64,000 nucleotides of DNA from Aphrocallistes beatrix (GCA_963281255.1 OY725503.1:496001-560000); one strand, 5' to 3'. Shown: positions 34,866-44,531, counted from the stretch's first letter. Notes: generated by a model from the sequence alone, not told the origin. Translations and numbers: made by a program.

Positions 34866-34999
34866 CCATTCGTGATTTCGATTTCAAATCGTTTGTGTTC
34901 GTAGCTTTATGTACAGATAACTACCCATGCGAATACTAATGATTTTTTTTTCACACTTAACAAGACAAGAATTAATGACACCAAGAGAAGGTGGAGGAG

Positions 35000-35390
35000 G
35001 AATGTCGGGAGGGGGTGCGGGATGTAATTAATTCTGGCATGTTGGATTAACTTCTTCAAATCTTCCTTTGAAACTTTCATCGGATCTTTAAATGGGATCT
35101 CGTTTGGCCACCATGATGGCTTCTCTTTTGGTAGGAAGTCCTTTCCCTCTTCTCGAATCTTGCCACATATTGGCGGAGCTGTTCGCGTAGTTGTGAGCAG
35201 GAATCTTGCTGATTAACGCTTCTTTGACGCATTTCTTTAAATCTTCTTTGATAGCTTCAAAGGTTCGGCGAATTTTATGCGGGTTGGCCACCATGACAGT
35301 ATATCTGCGTGGTAGGAAGCTTTTCCTCTCCTTTGGTCTTTAGCCACGAGTTTCTTTGTAGTTTTTCCACTGTTTCCATTCGTGATTTTG
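35000..35390 (-). pseudogene. NRF1-like modules, units 13 and 14 (type delta, broken)
   Basis: Unit 14 starts METVEKLQRN and changes frame before AKDQRRGKASYHADILSWWP. Unit 13 contains a shifted QYVARFEKRERTSYQK followed by HHGGQ/SWWPNEIPFKDPMK. Both have lost continuous frames. Confidence 0.55.
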
Positions 35391-35399
35391 ATTTGGAAG

Positions 35400-35945
35400 A
35401 GAGGACGGATTTATCAAATGAAGAGAAGATGGAGGAATCAAATGAAGAGAAAGTGGAGCGATCAAATGAAGAGAAGATGGAGAGATCCAATGAAGAGAAG
35501 ATGGAGCGATCAAATGAAGAGAAGATGGAGAGATCCAATGAAGAGAAGATGGAGCGATCAAATGAAGAGAAGATGGAGCGATCAAATGAAGAGAAAATGG
35601 AGCGATCAAATGAAGAGAAAATGGAGCGATCAAATGAAGAGAAAATGGAGCGATCAAATGAAGAGAAGATGGAGAGATCCAATGAAGAGAAAATGGAGCG
35701 ATCAAATGAAGAGAAGGTGGAGCGATCAAATGAAGAGAAGGTGGAGCGATCAATTGAAGAGAAGGTGGAGCGATCAAATGAAGAGAAGATGGAGAGATCC
35801 AATGAAGAGAAAATGGAGCGATCAAATGAAGAGAAGGTGGAGCGATCAAATGAAGAGAAGGTGGAGCGATCAATTGAAGAGAAGGTGGAGCGATCAAATG
35901 AAGAGAAGATGGAGCGATCAAATGAAGAGAAGATGGAGAGGATTT
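35400..35945. repeat. 24-bp minisatellite, about 22 copies
   Basis: The unit is gaagagaagatggagcgatcaaat with a few variants (gagagatcc, gaaaatgg, gaaggtgg, caattgaa). Because 24 is divisible by 3, frames stay open on both strands: SNEEKMER on the plus strand, LHLIAPSS and IFSSFDRS on the minus strand. It occupies the Pro/Ser-tail position of an array unit whose N-terminus lies at about 35950-35995. A blockwise higher-order pattern suggests recent unequal exchange. Confidence 0.9.
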
Positions 35946-36122
35946 CTCACCACGCATTTGCGAAGTTTCTTTCATAGTTTTTCCTTGGTTTCCATTTGTG
36001 ATTTTGATTTCAAATTTTTGTATTAATAGTTGATTATTCAAATTTCAATGCTGTTGTTATATAATAGAATAATATTAATATATTATGAGTCTTTACGTGC
36101 GTCAAATTTTGATAACTTAGAC

Positions 36123-36423
36123 CTGGGATGTCCAACTATATTTACTGGCCGCAACTGCTTCGTACCATTTAGTGGCGGGCCGCAATACAGGGGCGTGCAC
36201 TAGGGATGGGTATGGATAGAGGCATTTTGGACAATTAATATCGTGAACAATAGAAGCTAATATCTATTGAAAATAATTGGTAGGACCATGGTCTATCAGC
36301 TATGTCCCTACCAACGAGAAAACGAGATGCATGATATGGAAAAAATTGGAGAATTTGTCTAAAAGTGGGTAAGAAATGGGGAGATTGAGACAGGCAACGC
36401 GGGACGCCTGTTGGACAGCGCTG
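36123..36423. mobile_element. Miniature hAT element with 8-bp target duplication ACTTAGAC
   Basis: The ends ctgggatgtccaac and gttggacagcgctg are inverted. ACTTAGAC flanks both sides (36115-36122 and 36424-36431). The interior contains 'actggccgcaactgcttc'. No coding capacity. Confidence 0.9.
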
Positions 36424-36752
36424 ACTTAGACTAATCCAAATTCTAAATTAGTGGAACGAAGTCAAATTATCTATAAATATATAATCGAAAATACGATATT
36501 GGGAATCTACACCCCTAAAACCCCATCTCAACCGTTGGAAGCTAGTCTCTAGCCATTTTATGTAATATACTTTCGCCAAGTTTTTTCCTTAGTTTTTTCA
36601 ATGCTGTTACCTAATAGAATACTAATCTTATATGTTACAAGTAACCGTGGACAAATGACAATTCAGCATACTTAGTATAATATATTCCTGCTCCTTGATA
36701 TTCAAAATACGTATATCAAAAAATATTTCCCAACCATATATTTTCCAACACC

Positions 36753-37243
36753 TGAGGTAACCAATCAGAACTGAGTATGCTATACTTACAGTATTTCCTT
36801 TGCTTCTGTCGCACACATACACAATCCTTGCAGACCTTTCCGCTTTGTCGCAATGAGTGTGGTATTTACTTCCGTTGAAAAACCAGACTTCTGCCCAGTC
36901 TACAAGCTCTGTCTGTTTGCTACCTGTGTGGAGCGTTCATAGATAGATCGGATAGAATAGCTATTAATCTTGACAGGTATATCGTCTAATTAATTAAAAA
37001 GTACTAAATGAGTCTCTACTCTAAATGATAAACATATTAATCCGTGAATCCATAGTTCGTTATAATATATAGAATAAACAATATTTTCCATATTACGGAC
37101 AATTTCTTATAGCATAGTGGGCATACAAGTACCAAATGGGTGAACTTGATAATTACAGAAACTAAAATAAAATTGTACTGAGGTGATGAGAAAATCAAAA
37201 TGTAGCCCAGGGCGAATACGGATTAATAATTATTAATCTAGTG
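36753..37243 (-). repeat. Segmental duplicate of M6PR intron 2-exon 3-intron 3 sequence
   Basis: Bases 36753-36998 match 23768-24010 almost perfectly and in the same orientation, including exon 3 with both splice sites. Weaker similarity continues to 37243, where 'gaggtgatgagaaaatcaaa' and 'tagcccagggcgaatacgga' match 25290-25345. The module array is thus bracketed by direct copies of M6PR-locus DNA. Confidence 0.9.
36790..36923 (-). pseudogene. Orphan copy of M6PR exon 3
   Basis: The 134-base exon keeps the frame, the acceptor and the GTAAGT donor. It encodes WFFNGSKYHTHCDK and RIVYVCDRSKGNT. I see one amino-acid change from the parent (IVFVC to IVYVC). No other M6PR exon lies nearby, so it cannot make a receptor by itself. 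It could be spliced into a transcript starting upstream. Confidence 0.85.
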
Positions 37244-37247
37244 TTTA

Positions 37248-37354
37248 ACCGTAGAATTCCCAGCATTTATATATAAAGGCTTCAGTTGCATAGAAAATGG
37301 CTGGGAGACATCCGCGATATCGGGGACACTGTGTCCCCAGTGGGCATTCTACGG
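37248..37354. mobile_element. Family K miniature element, copy 3
   Basis: Inverted ends ccgtagaattcccagcattt and gtgggcattctacgg enclose 'gatatcggggacactgtgtc'. The related copies at about 9371-9470 and 15119-15236 show the same arrangement. Confidence 0.75.
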
Positions 37355-37538
37355 CTTTAAACACAAATATTCTTCCAATTATGCGCTTGAAAATAGTGTT
37401 TTTTATGCAACAGATTAAATGCGACATATTCAAGTGTATAAATTGAATTATTCAAAGCTCAGATCAATGCAACAAACTCAAATACTAATAATAATCCTAT
37501 ACAGTATGAAATGTGTATAATTAAGTGGTGGAGAATTG

Positions 37539-38582
37539 CTATGTCGTAATAACTCTTCCTACTTGTGATAGCGGCGGGTGATCTTTCGAATCCTTTGTTG
37601 TTAGTGGTAGGACAGGTTTGGAGGAATTCTTCCGTTGGTATATTCTAACCAAATTGTACAATAATACACCAACAATTGCAACGGACATTCCCATAAAAGT
37701 TTTGACAGTGATTGGGTCTCTGAAGTAGAGAAGTGACCCTGTTATAATAACTATCCGTTTACTCACATTGGCTATTGAGTAACTGAGAGGTGAAACAGAT
37801 GAAATCACTGAAAACGCGAAAATGTTTTGTCCAACATTACACAATGCAGATATCGCTAAGCTTGAAAGAACGTGAAAGAAATTGTTGAATTCTATATCTG
37901 CCTTTCCGAATAGGAACAATCTACCGTCGACAAAGGCCCAAACAGGGATGAAAAGTACGAGAGCGATGAGAGTGATGTGTTCAAGAAGTTGTAACTGATG
38001 AACGTCTATGTCTCTCATGGCTTTTTTTGAGTAAATATTCTGTAGCGTGAAAGCCCCTGTCGAGAACAATGCACTCATCACACCTCTTATGTCAACAACA
38101 ATATCTGAAATAGTGGCCATCAGGACCCCCCCAACAATAGGCGTAAGAGTCACATAAACCAGAAATGCCTGTGACTCTCCGAGAAGGCATTTTGATAGGA
38201 CAACCGTGAAAACAGGCATCGTGGCTTTCACTGTATGTGCGTAAGATACAGGAATACGAAGTATCGAAATGTTTGAAGAAACACTTGCAAAAAGCTTGCC
38301 GATTGATAGGCCCAGTAACTGTCTATGATAGATATGACGCTGTGATTTGGTGCCACGGATCCCGTGTGTTCCGCTTACTATAAGAACAGGCCGTACACAC
38401 AGAACGACAGCGATGAAGTGTGTTAGAGTGATTGTGAATGGATATGGGAAACTGTTGAGGACTTGTTTTGTGAGTAAGTTCGTACCTGTACTGAATGCAT
38501 ACCAGAATAGGCATAGCGTAACCAGGTAGACGCTCTGTCCTAACATCTTGCGGCTATGGAGTGTAAAAGTAAATTTGAACAT
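37539..38582 (-). CDS. SLC35E1: SLC35E1-like solute carrier (triose-phosphate/nucleotide-sugar transporter family)
   Basis: The 347-residue single-exon protein has about ten membrane segments of the TPT/DMT superfamily. Strong landmarks are FWYAFSTGTNLLTKQVL, VSYAHTVKATMPVFTVVLSK, FTLQNIYSKKAMRD and VSPLSYSIANVSKRIVII, and the C-terminal LLPLTTKD-type motif (VLPLTTKDSKD), which is typical of SLC35E1. It probably resides in the Golgi or ER; the substrate is not established for the family. There is a nearby in-frame Met at residue 13 that may be the actual start. Confidence 0.9.
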   Translation of the reverse strand: MFKFTFTLHSRKMLGQSVYLVTLCLFWYAFSTGTNLLTKQVLNSFPYPFTITLTHFIAVVLCVRPVLIVSGTHGIRGTKSQRHIYHRQLLGLSIGKLFASVSSNISILRIPVSYAHTVKATMPVFTVVLSKCLLGESQAFLVYVTLTPIVGGVLMATISDIVVDIRGVMSALFSTGAFTLQNIYSKKAMRDIDVHQLQLLEHITLIALVLFIPVWAFVDGRLFLFGKADIEFNNFFHVLSSLAISALCNVGQNIFAFSVISSVSPLSYSIANVSKRIVIITGSLLYFRDPITVKTFMGMSVAIVGVLLYNLVRIYQRKNSSKPVLPLTTKDSKDHPPLSQVGRVITT

Positions 38583-39260
38583 TAAAACTTTAGTGACTAG
38601 AACAGTTTCTGCTTTAAAACTTTATAGTACCAAATGGAAGCCTTAAATATTCGGACCATTGTCCTTATAACAATTGTCTGATACTTGAAATGTGGTGGGC
38701 TCAATTGAATAGTATTGTTGATGAATTAGTTCTAAGAGTTTTGTTGATATAATTGGATTTGTATGGAATTAATTAGTTAATTTCGATGAATAAAACAATA
38801 TTTTAGAGAGATTTCGTTTGTATTTTCTGGAAAGTATCATTTACTTGAGATTTATGAATAAAAGCCAGGTAATTGATTGGTTACATGCGCTAATCATTTT
38901 CAGGATCAAAGAAATTACGAGTACCCATTCTGTCTTATTTATACCTCCTAGGAAAGCATTATATTCTATGCTGAAAATCTCGATATTGACTGGTCAAATA
39001 GAAAAGTGCAATTTTTCGGAGAAAACGCCAAAATATCGCTTCAAAACCTAAAATTGTCACTCAACACATAAAAATACCCCTGGACACCCTGACAGCATTC
39101 CTAAACCTTGCCAGTTGCTAGGGACATATGGACAATAAAGTTGCTAACTAATAAAAATGCCCCCTCCCCCATTATAGGAATTCTATATATATTTTTGTAA
39201 ATGAATTTGTAGCATTGAAAAGATAAACAAAAGCAACTAGAAACTAGACTAAACATTAAA
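38583..39260. other. Intergenic region between SLC35E1 and MFSD9
   Basis: AT-rich sequence with no recognisable gene, repeat or RNA. It should contain the SLC35E1 promoter and the MFSD9 3' end. Confidence 0.6.
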
Positions 39261-42200
39261 TTATGAAACAACAGGACTTCCATTCATATTCGAATTTGTT
39301 TTCTTTCTTATAATAAACAAAAACAACAAACACGACAAGCAAAATGCACTCGACACAACCATTGGCAGGCGATAGTCGAACTCATACAGGAGACCTGATA
39401 GGCCAGGTGCGAAAATTTTCGCGACCGAGCCAACAGCAGTTGTCAGCCCAATAGCAACACCTCGATCATCAGGTGGCGTACGAGCCATTACTAAATTTAG
39501 ATGCACCAAGCGAAATGTCATTGAAGTGGTTTCCACCATAAAAAGAGCAAGGAACAGAAGAGGACCATCTAAGGCTAGAATCAACAAATACCCAAGAGCG
39601 CATATGAATGTGAAATGAGCTGCTAGCCTAATGTTATCATTATTGTAGACATTCTTTAGCAGTGTGCTCGTTGTTAGGGATGCAATTACGGCGCATACAC
39701 TGTTGAATGCTAGGATGTACCCACTTTTGCTTAGATTAAAATGGAACTGCTCTTCTAAAAATAGAATTATATTTGTGTAGTAAACAATTTCTGCTAGTTG
39801 TTGCGCTAATTTCAACAGGAGAATATCCCAGTAACGGATCAGTAGCATTGGAATGATATTCAAACTTGGCATCTTTGTCTTTTGAGAGGGTAATGAATTC
39901 CCATTGGTTGTTTTCGGAAGAAAAAGTGTGAAAATTGTAAGGAATATAAAAGTGAGCGTAACAACGATAGCGGACGTAAGGAATGTGGGGTCAAGTGTAG
40001 CTAAATGCCCGCCAATCACAACGCCTATAGCAGCTCCAGATGTGATACTGACTGAGAATCTGCCGATAACTTCTGTGAAGAGCTCTGGAGGGGTTAGATC
40101 CGAGAGGTATGCTTTGGAAAGGAGAATGCCTTGCTTAAAGATACCTAAAGGGGAGATTGGAATGTATAACTTGAAGGAATATAATACAATACTAACTTAT
40201 ATTCTACTAGGTGTATTTTCCGTTTCTCTTATCTTGAATTGTATGTAAGAATTCATTTTTTATTAGCTACTACTCTATTCGGATCCTTAGAGTGCTTGCG
40301 AACACTTCATGGAACTTTTAATGACTATTTTTACTGACTATTTAGGATAACTTGGGAAGAATTCTACAAATTTCAAGCTAAACTTATATAAAAATCGTGA
40401 TTGATTAGACCTTTTGGACTTTTTAAAAATTCAAGTTGCGTATTTTTTGTCTAATGTGACCATTTTTATACCCGGAAATCCTCCTTTGGGAGCTTTTGGG
40501 GGTTTGGGTGGATAATAACAAAGTTTGGAGGTATTAAAAGCTACTATTCGCATGGGAATAAGCTACTATCTAATATTTCCGGGTTCCTTTCCATCCAAGC
40601 TTGAATTCTACTCTGATACCTGAGACTATCCTAGCCAGCACGAAGCCAGAGTAGCTTGCAGTGACGGTGAGGGCTGCATACCCGAACGTAGTCAGGAAGT
40701 AACAGAGAGCCATCACAGGTTTCCGTCCGTATCTGTCACTCAATCGGCCCTAGAAAACTCAGACATCAATAACATCATGGTGTGTGGTCTCAGGGGCTGT
40801 CACAGGAATGTTCCAAACCGGGGCCAAAGAAAAAAATCTAGGGAGCCCTTCCTATGATTTTGGCTTGTCGAATGAAATCCGGGACCGCAGAATCAAACTC
40901 AGGACAAATGCCTGGATTCCCCCCCCCCTCCTGGGACCCCCCCTTGTGTGTGGTATGTTTTAAGTATTGACGTCATAGAATTATGAGATGTCGAGTGTAT
41001 TTTCAAAATTTTAAGAAGCTAAAATTTTGTTCGTGTGTTATTCCATGAACATGTGGAATACCCATGAAGATTATTAGACGAATTGATTTGTCAATTCAGA
41101 GTGAAACATGACACAGGATTAACTGAATAATATTTTTTATAAAGAAAGTATATTTTGCAAAAATGTACTAAATATAGTTATCATGTTACAGTCTGACCAA
41201 TCAATTTCTCACTAACAATAAATCAGCTGTTACGGAAGTATAATTGCTTGCAGAACTAGAACACACTTCTGACTGAAGAGAATACCATCTGTCTCGTAAA
41301 CACAAACAACTGGTGATTGTGTACCAATGTTAACTTCACACCATGCCACTCTCAGCCAATCAGTTAGAAGCTGTTCTAAATTTAGACATCGTAATACAGT
41401 CCACACGCGAATAGCTGTGACACTGTTACTATTAATACTCGATGTCTTAGATATTTTTAGCAGCGTCTGTGACAAATCAAACGTTAGTGTTTCGAATGAG
41501 AATTCTTTTGGGTCTTGTTTTAAGCAGAAATGGACTGTGAGAGTTTTTTCTGGGAGGATCTGCGAGGAGAAATAAGTGAGAAACGAAGTAGATTCACTTC
41601 CATCAATTTGAGTTTGTATTTTATCGAAATCCTGATAGGTTTCGCGTTTCGAAGCAATGAAATGCCATTCACACTCTGCGCTTTTGGGTAATTTAGGGAC
41701 AAGAACGAAAGCTACATGGTTGGCTAGCTTCCCGATACAATATACACCACTTAACACCTGCCTACAATGTTCTAGAATGTCCCTACTCACTCCGTAACAA
41801 CTCCCTAATAGATAACACGTGACATCTGATTGGTTAGCATGAAGAATGGTTTGGCAGTGTTGTAAACTCAACTGTGGTTGAATGGCAGAGTGCGAGAGAA
41901 CCATTTCAGAAGGAATCAGTCCGATCTGCCCAGCTGTGAACATTAGGCTGTTGGTGGCATAGCACTGGGAATAAGGACCAATGTTTTCTGGCGCCCAATA
42001 CGAACGAGATTGTACGTGCATGCAAGAAGCGTTGTCTGTACGGAAACCAATCAAGTCCAGTCGGCTTATAGTATTAGGTGGAGATGGGATTTGTATGCAG
42101 ACACGTGACGGAGGCTTAATATGGAATTTTTGGGAATAGACTTTATTTATTCTTGTGAAGTGTTCCAAGTTATTCACGAATAAGTTTGAGTGGATTACTT

Positions 42201-44494
42201 GACTCCAGTTACAGTCATGCTTACTCAGTTCTATATCTATAAGCTGCATCATAGTGTTCACACCTTCCTCAATACCCCCTCCCTCTGAAATAGCTACAGC
42301 ACTCACACAGAAGTACTCTTTCCCCAAGCAAATGTGTCGAATACAGTTTAATCCATGAATGCCACCCTTTATAGGCACAGTACATTCCTTCGGAGAGGAT
42401 AGGTGTGAATTTTGAATATTATCAAACTGGGTTAGTTTGTTGCTTAAGAGAGGTGGGATCGGAATTTGGGGGAAATTCACTTGAATTTTTTCTTCTAAAT
42501 GCAGTTGTGTGATTTTTAAGTAAGCGACGGGACAAATATTGTCATTCGAAGTAACTACGATTTCTGATTTATCGATCACAACCCGCTTTTTGAAAAAAGG
42601 TGCGTCTAGAGTCAAACTTTCGTATTCTCCACCTTCTCCACAAACATTCAAATCGCAAGTTTCTCCAATCCGATACAAATCAACTTCCAACTCACTCAGT
42701 GGTCTCCCCAAGTGTTTTTTAATCTCCAAACCAAGCGACCCAATCTTAATGAGAATAGCTTCGGTCCCTGATGCGATCATGTCGTGCAATAGCTTCTTTT
42801 GGTCCAACTGCCACAGGAATGCTAGAGATATCAGCCCGAGGCGAGAACACACATTCTCAACTCTGAGTCGTTGGTAGTTTGACAGAATAGCGCCTGAGGA
42901 CACCGCTTTGATATTAGGATGTACATCCTTAACTTTAAGCAGCAAACTATACAGATCTTCAATCTCATCACTTTCAGTCTGTTCGTAGAATAATTCTTTC
43001 TGTTTAGCGTGGCCTTTAGTCGTGATTTGGTAGAGTGGAAGGTCAGTTGCTTGTGAGATGAGTTGGATCGCTTCGTGTCCAACTGACTGGTACATGAAAC
43101 TGTCCAAGTCTGTGTCTGTTTCAGGGTGGATGTTAGCTAGGGCCACCACCCTCAATCCTTGCTGAAGACAGTGCATGATGCTGTAGCAGCTGTCTTTCCC
43201 ACCGCTAATCAGTGCAACCACTTCCATGCTAAACCAGCTGTGAACTTATATAACTGTTTATGGTCAATGTATACAGTCGACTCAGCTTAATAGGATCACT
43301 GTTTAATCGGGTCAACCGCTTAATCGGGCCACTTTTGGCAGGACCGGAATAGCTCTCACACATAGAAGCTAATACAAAATATTTTCGGTTAATAGGGTCC
43401 TCGGCTTAATCGGGGCAAAAATGTCCTCTGACCGATGTGACCCTATTAAGCGGAGTCGACTGTATATATATTTCATTTATTATTATTATTATTATTATTA
43501 ACAGAATAGTTGTATGGCGCTGACTCTTGCGATAATAACGCAGCGTTTTCAGTGAAGAATGCTACCATTTCAGACCGATTTAGCAGCATTTTGAGTAGAT
43601 ATGTCTCTCAGGTTGTAGAACATTTATTAAGGTGGAAGTCGCGGTTTTAGGTGAAGAAATAGAGCCTAAAACCATGGATCTCAGGAATTTTTAAGTTAGC
43701 CCCGTTGTCGCTCAGCGCCATATAAGTATTCTGTATTATTAATAGGTTAAGCAATGCTAATATTCAGATCTTAATTCTGCTAAAATCGTTCGTAATTAAT
43801 TGAGGAAACAAAGTATTAAACTCACCACGATTGGAGACGAAATGACCTGGAAAAGTCCGTAAACAGAACCTAAACGAATAAACATAATCTTCTCCATAAG
43901 CCACTTGATCTATCACGGAATTTTCCAATACGAAATACAGTTTAACTCCACTTAAACGGAAAACAAACTTTCATCGAGAATACAGTGGAATTCGCTTATT
44001 AGCAACTCGAGTTTTGCTCATAAAATGGTTGCTAATAAGGGAACAGAATTAACACAAAATCTACACCTGGGACCTGAAGATTGGTTGCTAATAGAGCAAT
44101 ATTGCTAATAAGGGAGTTGCTAATAAGCGAATTCCACTGTAATCAGTATTTCGTCTATGATATTACAGCAGGATAGAGGTATGAATAATGGCCAAGGCCT
44201 CAACTCAATATTTAGTTTCACTTCAGTTTACTACGTCCTCTGAGTACCTGCTAGTCCTGTCCACTTTGGACTGCTACCAAGCCTTCTACCGTACTGACTC
44301 ATGTAGGGAATGAATACAGACACACTCCCCATGTCCTATAATAGAATCTATTTATAGAATGTTTCAAACGATACTAATAATAGATTGTTTCAACTCTTAT
44401 AATATCTTTCTTGATATAACACAGTTTTTCAAAAAAAATACTTAATACTTACTAGGAATCCGATGATAATGAAATAATAGTTATCTCTCAACAT
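39261..44494 (-). CDS. MFSD9: Major facilitator superfamily protein MFSD9
   Basis: Exons 44494-44453, 44335-44248, 43869-43826, 40749-40620 and 40144-39261 join in phase to 395 residues. The small first exons match human MFSD9 well: the second gives SVFIPYMSQYGRRLGSSPKW, the third GSVYGLFQVISSPIV (human GSIYGLLQLFSSTFV), and the fourth GRLSDRYGRKPVMALCYF, the MFS loop 2-3 signature. Exon 5 continues GIFKQGILLSKAYLSD and holds the remaining membrane segments. The transported substrate is unknown. Intron 3 (about 3.1 kb) contains the complete DPH6 gene on the same strand, plus three repeats. The gene starts 37 bases from LIPT2, back to back. Confidence 0.9.
40750..41229. other. MFSD9 intron 3 sequence downstream of DPH6
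   Basis: No gene is seen. The stretch contains a C-run (40921-40928) and the DPH6 3' end (minus-strand AATAAA-like signals near 41215). The sequence 40780-40945 has GC-rich phrases unlike the surroundings and may be a repeat. Confidence 0.5.
41230..43227 (-). CDS. DPH6: Diphthine-ammonia ligase with C-terminal RidA-like domains
   Basis: A one-exon protein of 665 residues. Residues ~1-230 are the PP-loop ATPase, with the ATP pyrophosphatase loop SGGKDSCYS and the diphthine ligase signature GEGGEYESLTLDAPFF. The enzyme amidates diphthine to diphthamide on elongation factor 2 in the cytosol. Two RidA/YjgF-type regions follow (~300-400 and ~410-530; for example NIGPYSQCYATNSLMFTAGQ). This matches the long fungal Dph6 architecture. 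The human protein is only the ~270-residue ATPase. The gene lies entirely inside intron 3 of MFSD9 on the same strand. The absence of introns is compatible with retroposition, although no poly(A) scar or duplication was found. Confidence 0.92.
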   Translation of the reverse strand: MEVVALISGGKDSCYSIMHCLQQGLRVVALANIHPETDTDLDSFMYQSVGHEAIQLISQATDLPLYQITTKGHAKQKELFYEQTESDEIEDLYSLLLKVKDVHPNIKAVSSGAILSNYQRLRVENVCSRLGLISLAFLWQLDQKKLLHDMIASGTEAILIKIGSLGLEIKKHLGRPLSELEVDLYRIGETCDLNVCGEGGEYESLTLDAPFFKKRVVIDKSEIVVTSNDNICPVAYLKITQLHLEEKIQVNFPQIPIPPLLSNKLTQFDNIQNSHLSSPKECTVPIKGGIHGLNCIRHICLGKEYFCVSAVAISEGGGIEEGVNTMMQLIDIELSKHDCNWSQVIHSNLFVNNLEHFTRINKVYSQKFHIKPPSRVCIQIPSPPNTISRLDLIGFRTDNASCMHVQSRSYWAPENIGPYSQCYATNSLMFTAGQIGLIPSEMVLSHSAIQPQLSLQHCQTILHANQSDVTCYLLGSCYGVSRDILEHCRQVLSGVYCIGKLANHVAFVLVPKLPKSAECEWHFIASKRETYQDFDKIQTQIDGSESTSFLTYFSSQILPEKTLTVHFCLKQDPKEFSFETLTFDLSQTLLKISKTSSINSNSVTAIRVWTVLRCLNLEQLLTDWLRVAWCEVNIGTQSPVVCVYETDGILFSQKCVLVLQAIILP
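43274..43462. mobile_element. Family A miniature element, copy 3
   Basis: It is TA-flanked and starts cagtcgactcagcttaatag and ends attaagcggagtcgactg. It lies 46 bases upstream of the DPH6 start codon, so it may sit in the DPH6 promoter. Confidence 0.85.
43518..43722. repeat. Interspersed repeat family L, copy 2
   Basis: It shares about 200 bases with 22915-23112, both in introns. It follows an ATT trinucleotide run at about 43475-43500. Confidence 0.75.
43983..44139. mobile_element. TA-flanked miniature element, family E (CAGTGGAATTCGCTTATTAG)
   Basis: The ends cagtggaattcgcttattag and its inverted copy ctaataagcgaattccactg are perfect over 20 bases. 'ttgctaata' is repeated five times inside. 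It lies in MFSD9 intron 2. Confidence 0.9.
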
Positions 44495-44531
44495 CTTGTT
44501 TCATAACGTTAGCTAACGAGAATACCAAAGA
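44495..44531. promoter_or_regulatory. 37-bp divergent promoter region of LIPT2 and MFSD9
   Basis: Only 37 bases separate the two divergent start codons, so the 5' UTRs must be very short or must overlap the partner's first exon. There is no TATA-like word. A shared bidirectional promoter is inferred. Confidence 0.6.

Larger units (their letters stand above)
27253..36060 (-). repeat. Tandem array of fifteen KPxWWP modules (NRF1/EWG-like) with shared flanks
   Basis: On the minus strand the module signature Q-x-R...KP[AS]WWP occurs fifteen times. Its antisense, ggccacca.g..gg, lies near 28028, 30236, 30608, 31998, 32717, 32818, 32988, 33250, 33499, 33823, 34136, 34531, 34820, 35105 and 35285. 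The best copies read LR..LRQLVAKYQGRGRAAY..AKPAWWPDGIRYIDP. This resembles the segment of NRF1/Erect-wing DNA-binding domains with KY..GRG, KP.WWP and DIPW. Copies fall into at least four sequence types. The 3' flank (landmark 'tcttcggatgtatt') is repeated at 27253-27612, 29636-29900 and 31585-31880. The 5' flank is a copy of the M6PR upstream region. Between 32.5 and 35.4 kb modules are packed head to tail without these flanks. Some copies have clean frames and others are visibly broken. Confidence 0.8.

Noticed and set aside
32524-35390. One large multi-exon gene using each module as an exon
   Set aside because: Sequences before the modules (aaatcaaaatcag) lack a pyrimidine tract. Each unit has its own Met and stop, and junction frames disagree. 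Independent or decayed units fit better, though cDNA could change this.
35400-35945. CRISPR-like array of short repeats
   Set aside because: The repeats are contiguous without unique spacers and the DNA is eukaryotic. It is a minisatellite.
35309-36041. Proteins of 214-233 residues rich in SNEEKMER, QMKRKWSD or LHLIAPSS
   Set aside because: All are readings of the 24-bp minisatellite. Only the short module-like beginning on the minus strand (about 35950-35995) has a relation to the array.
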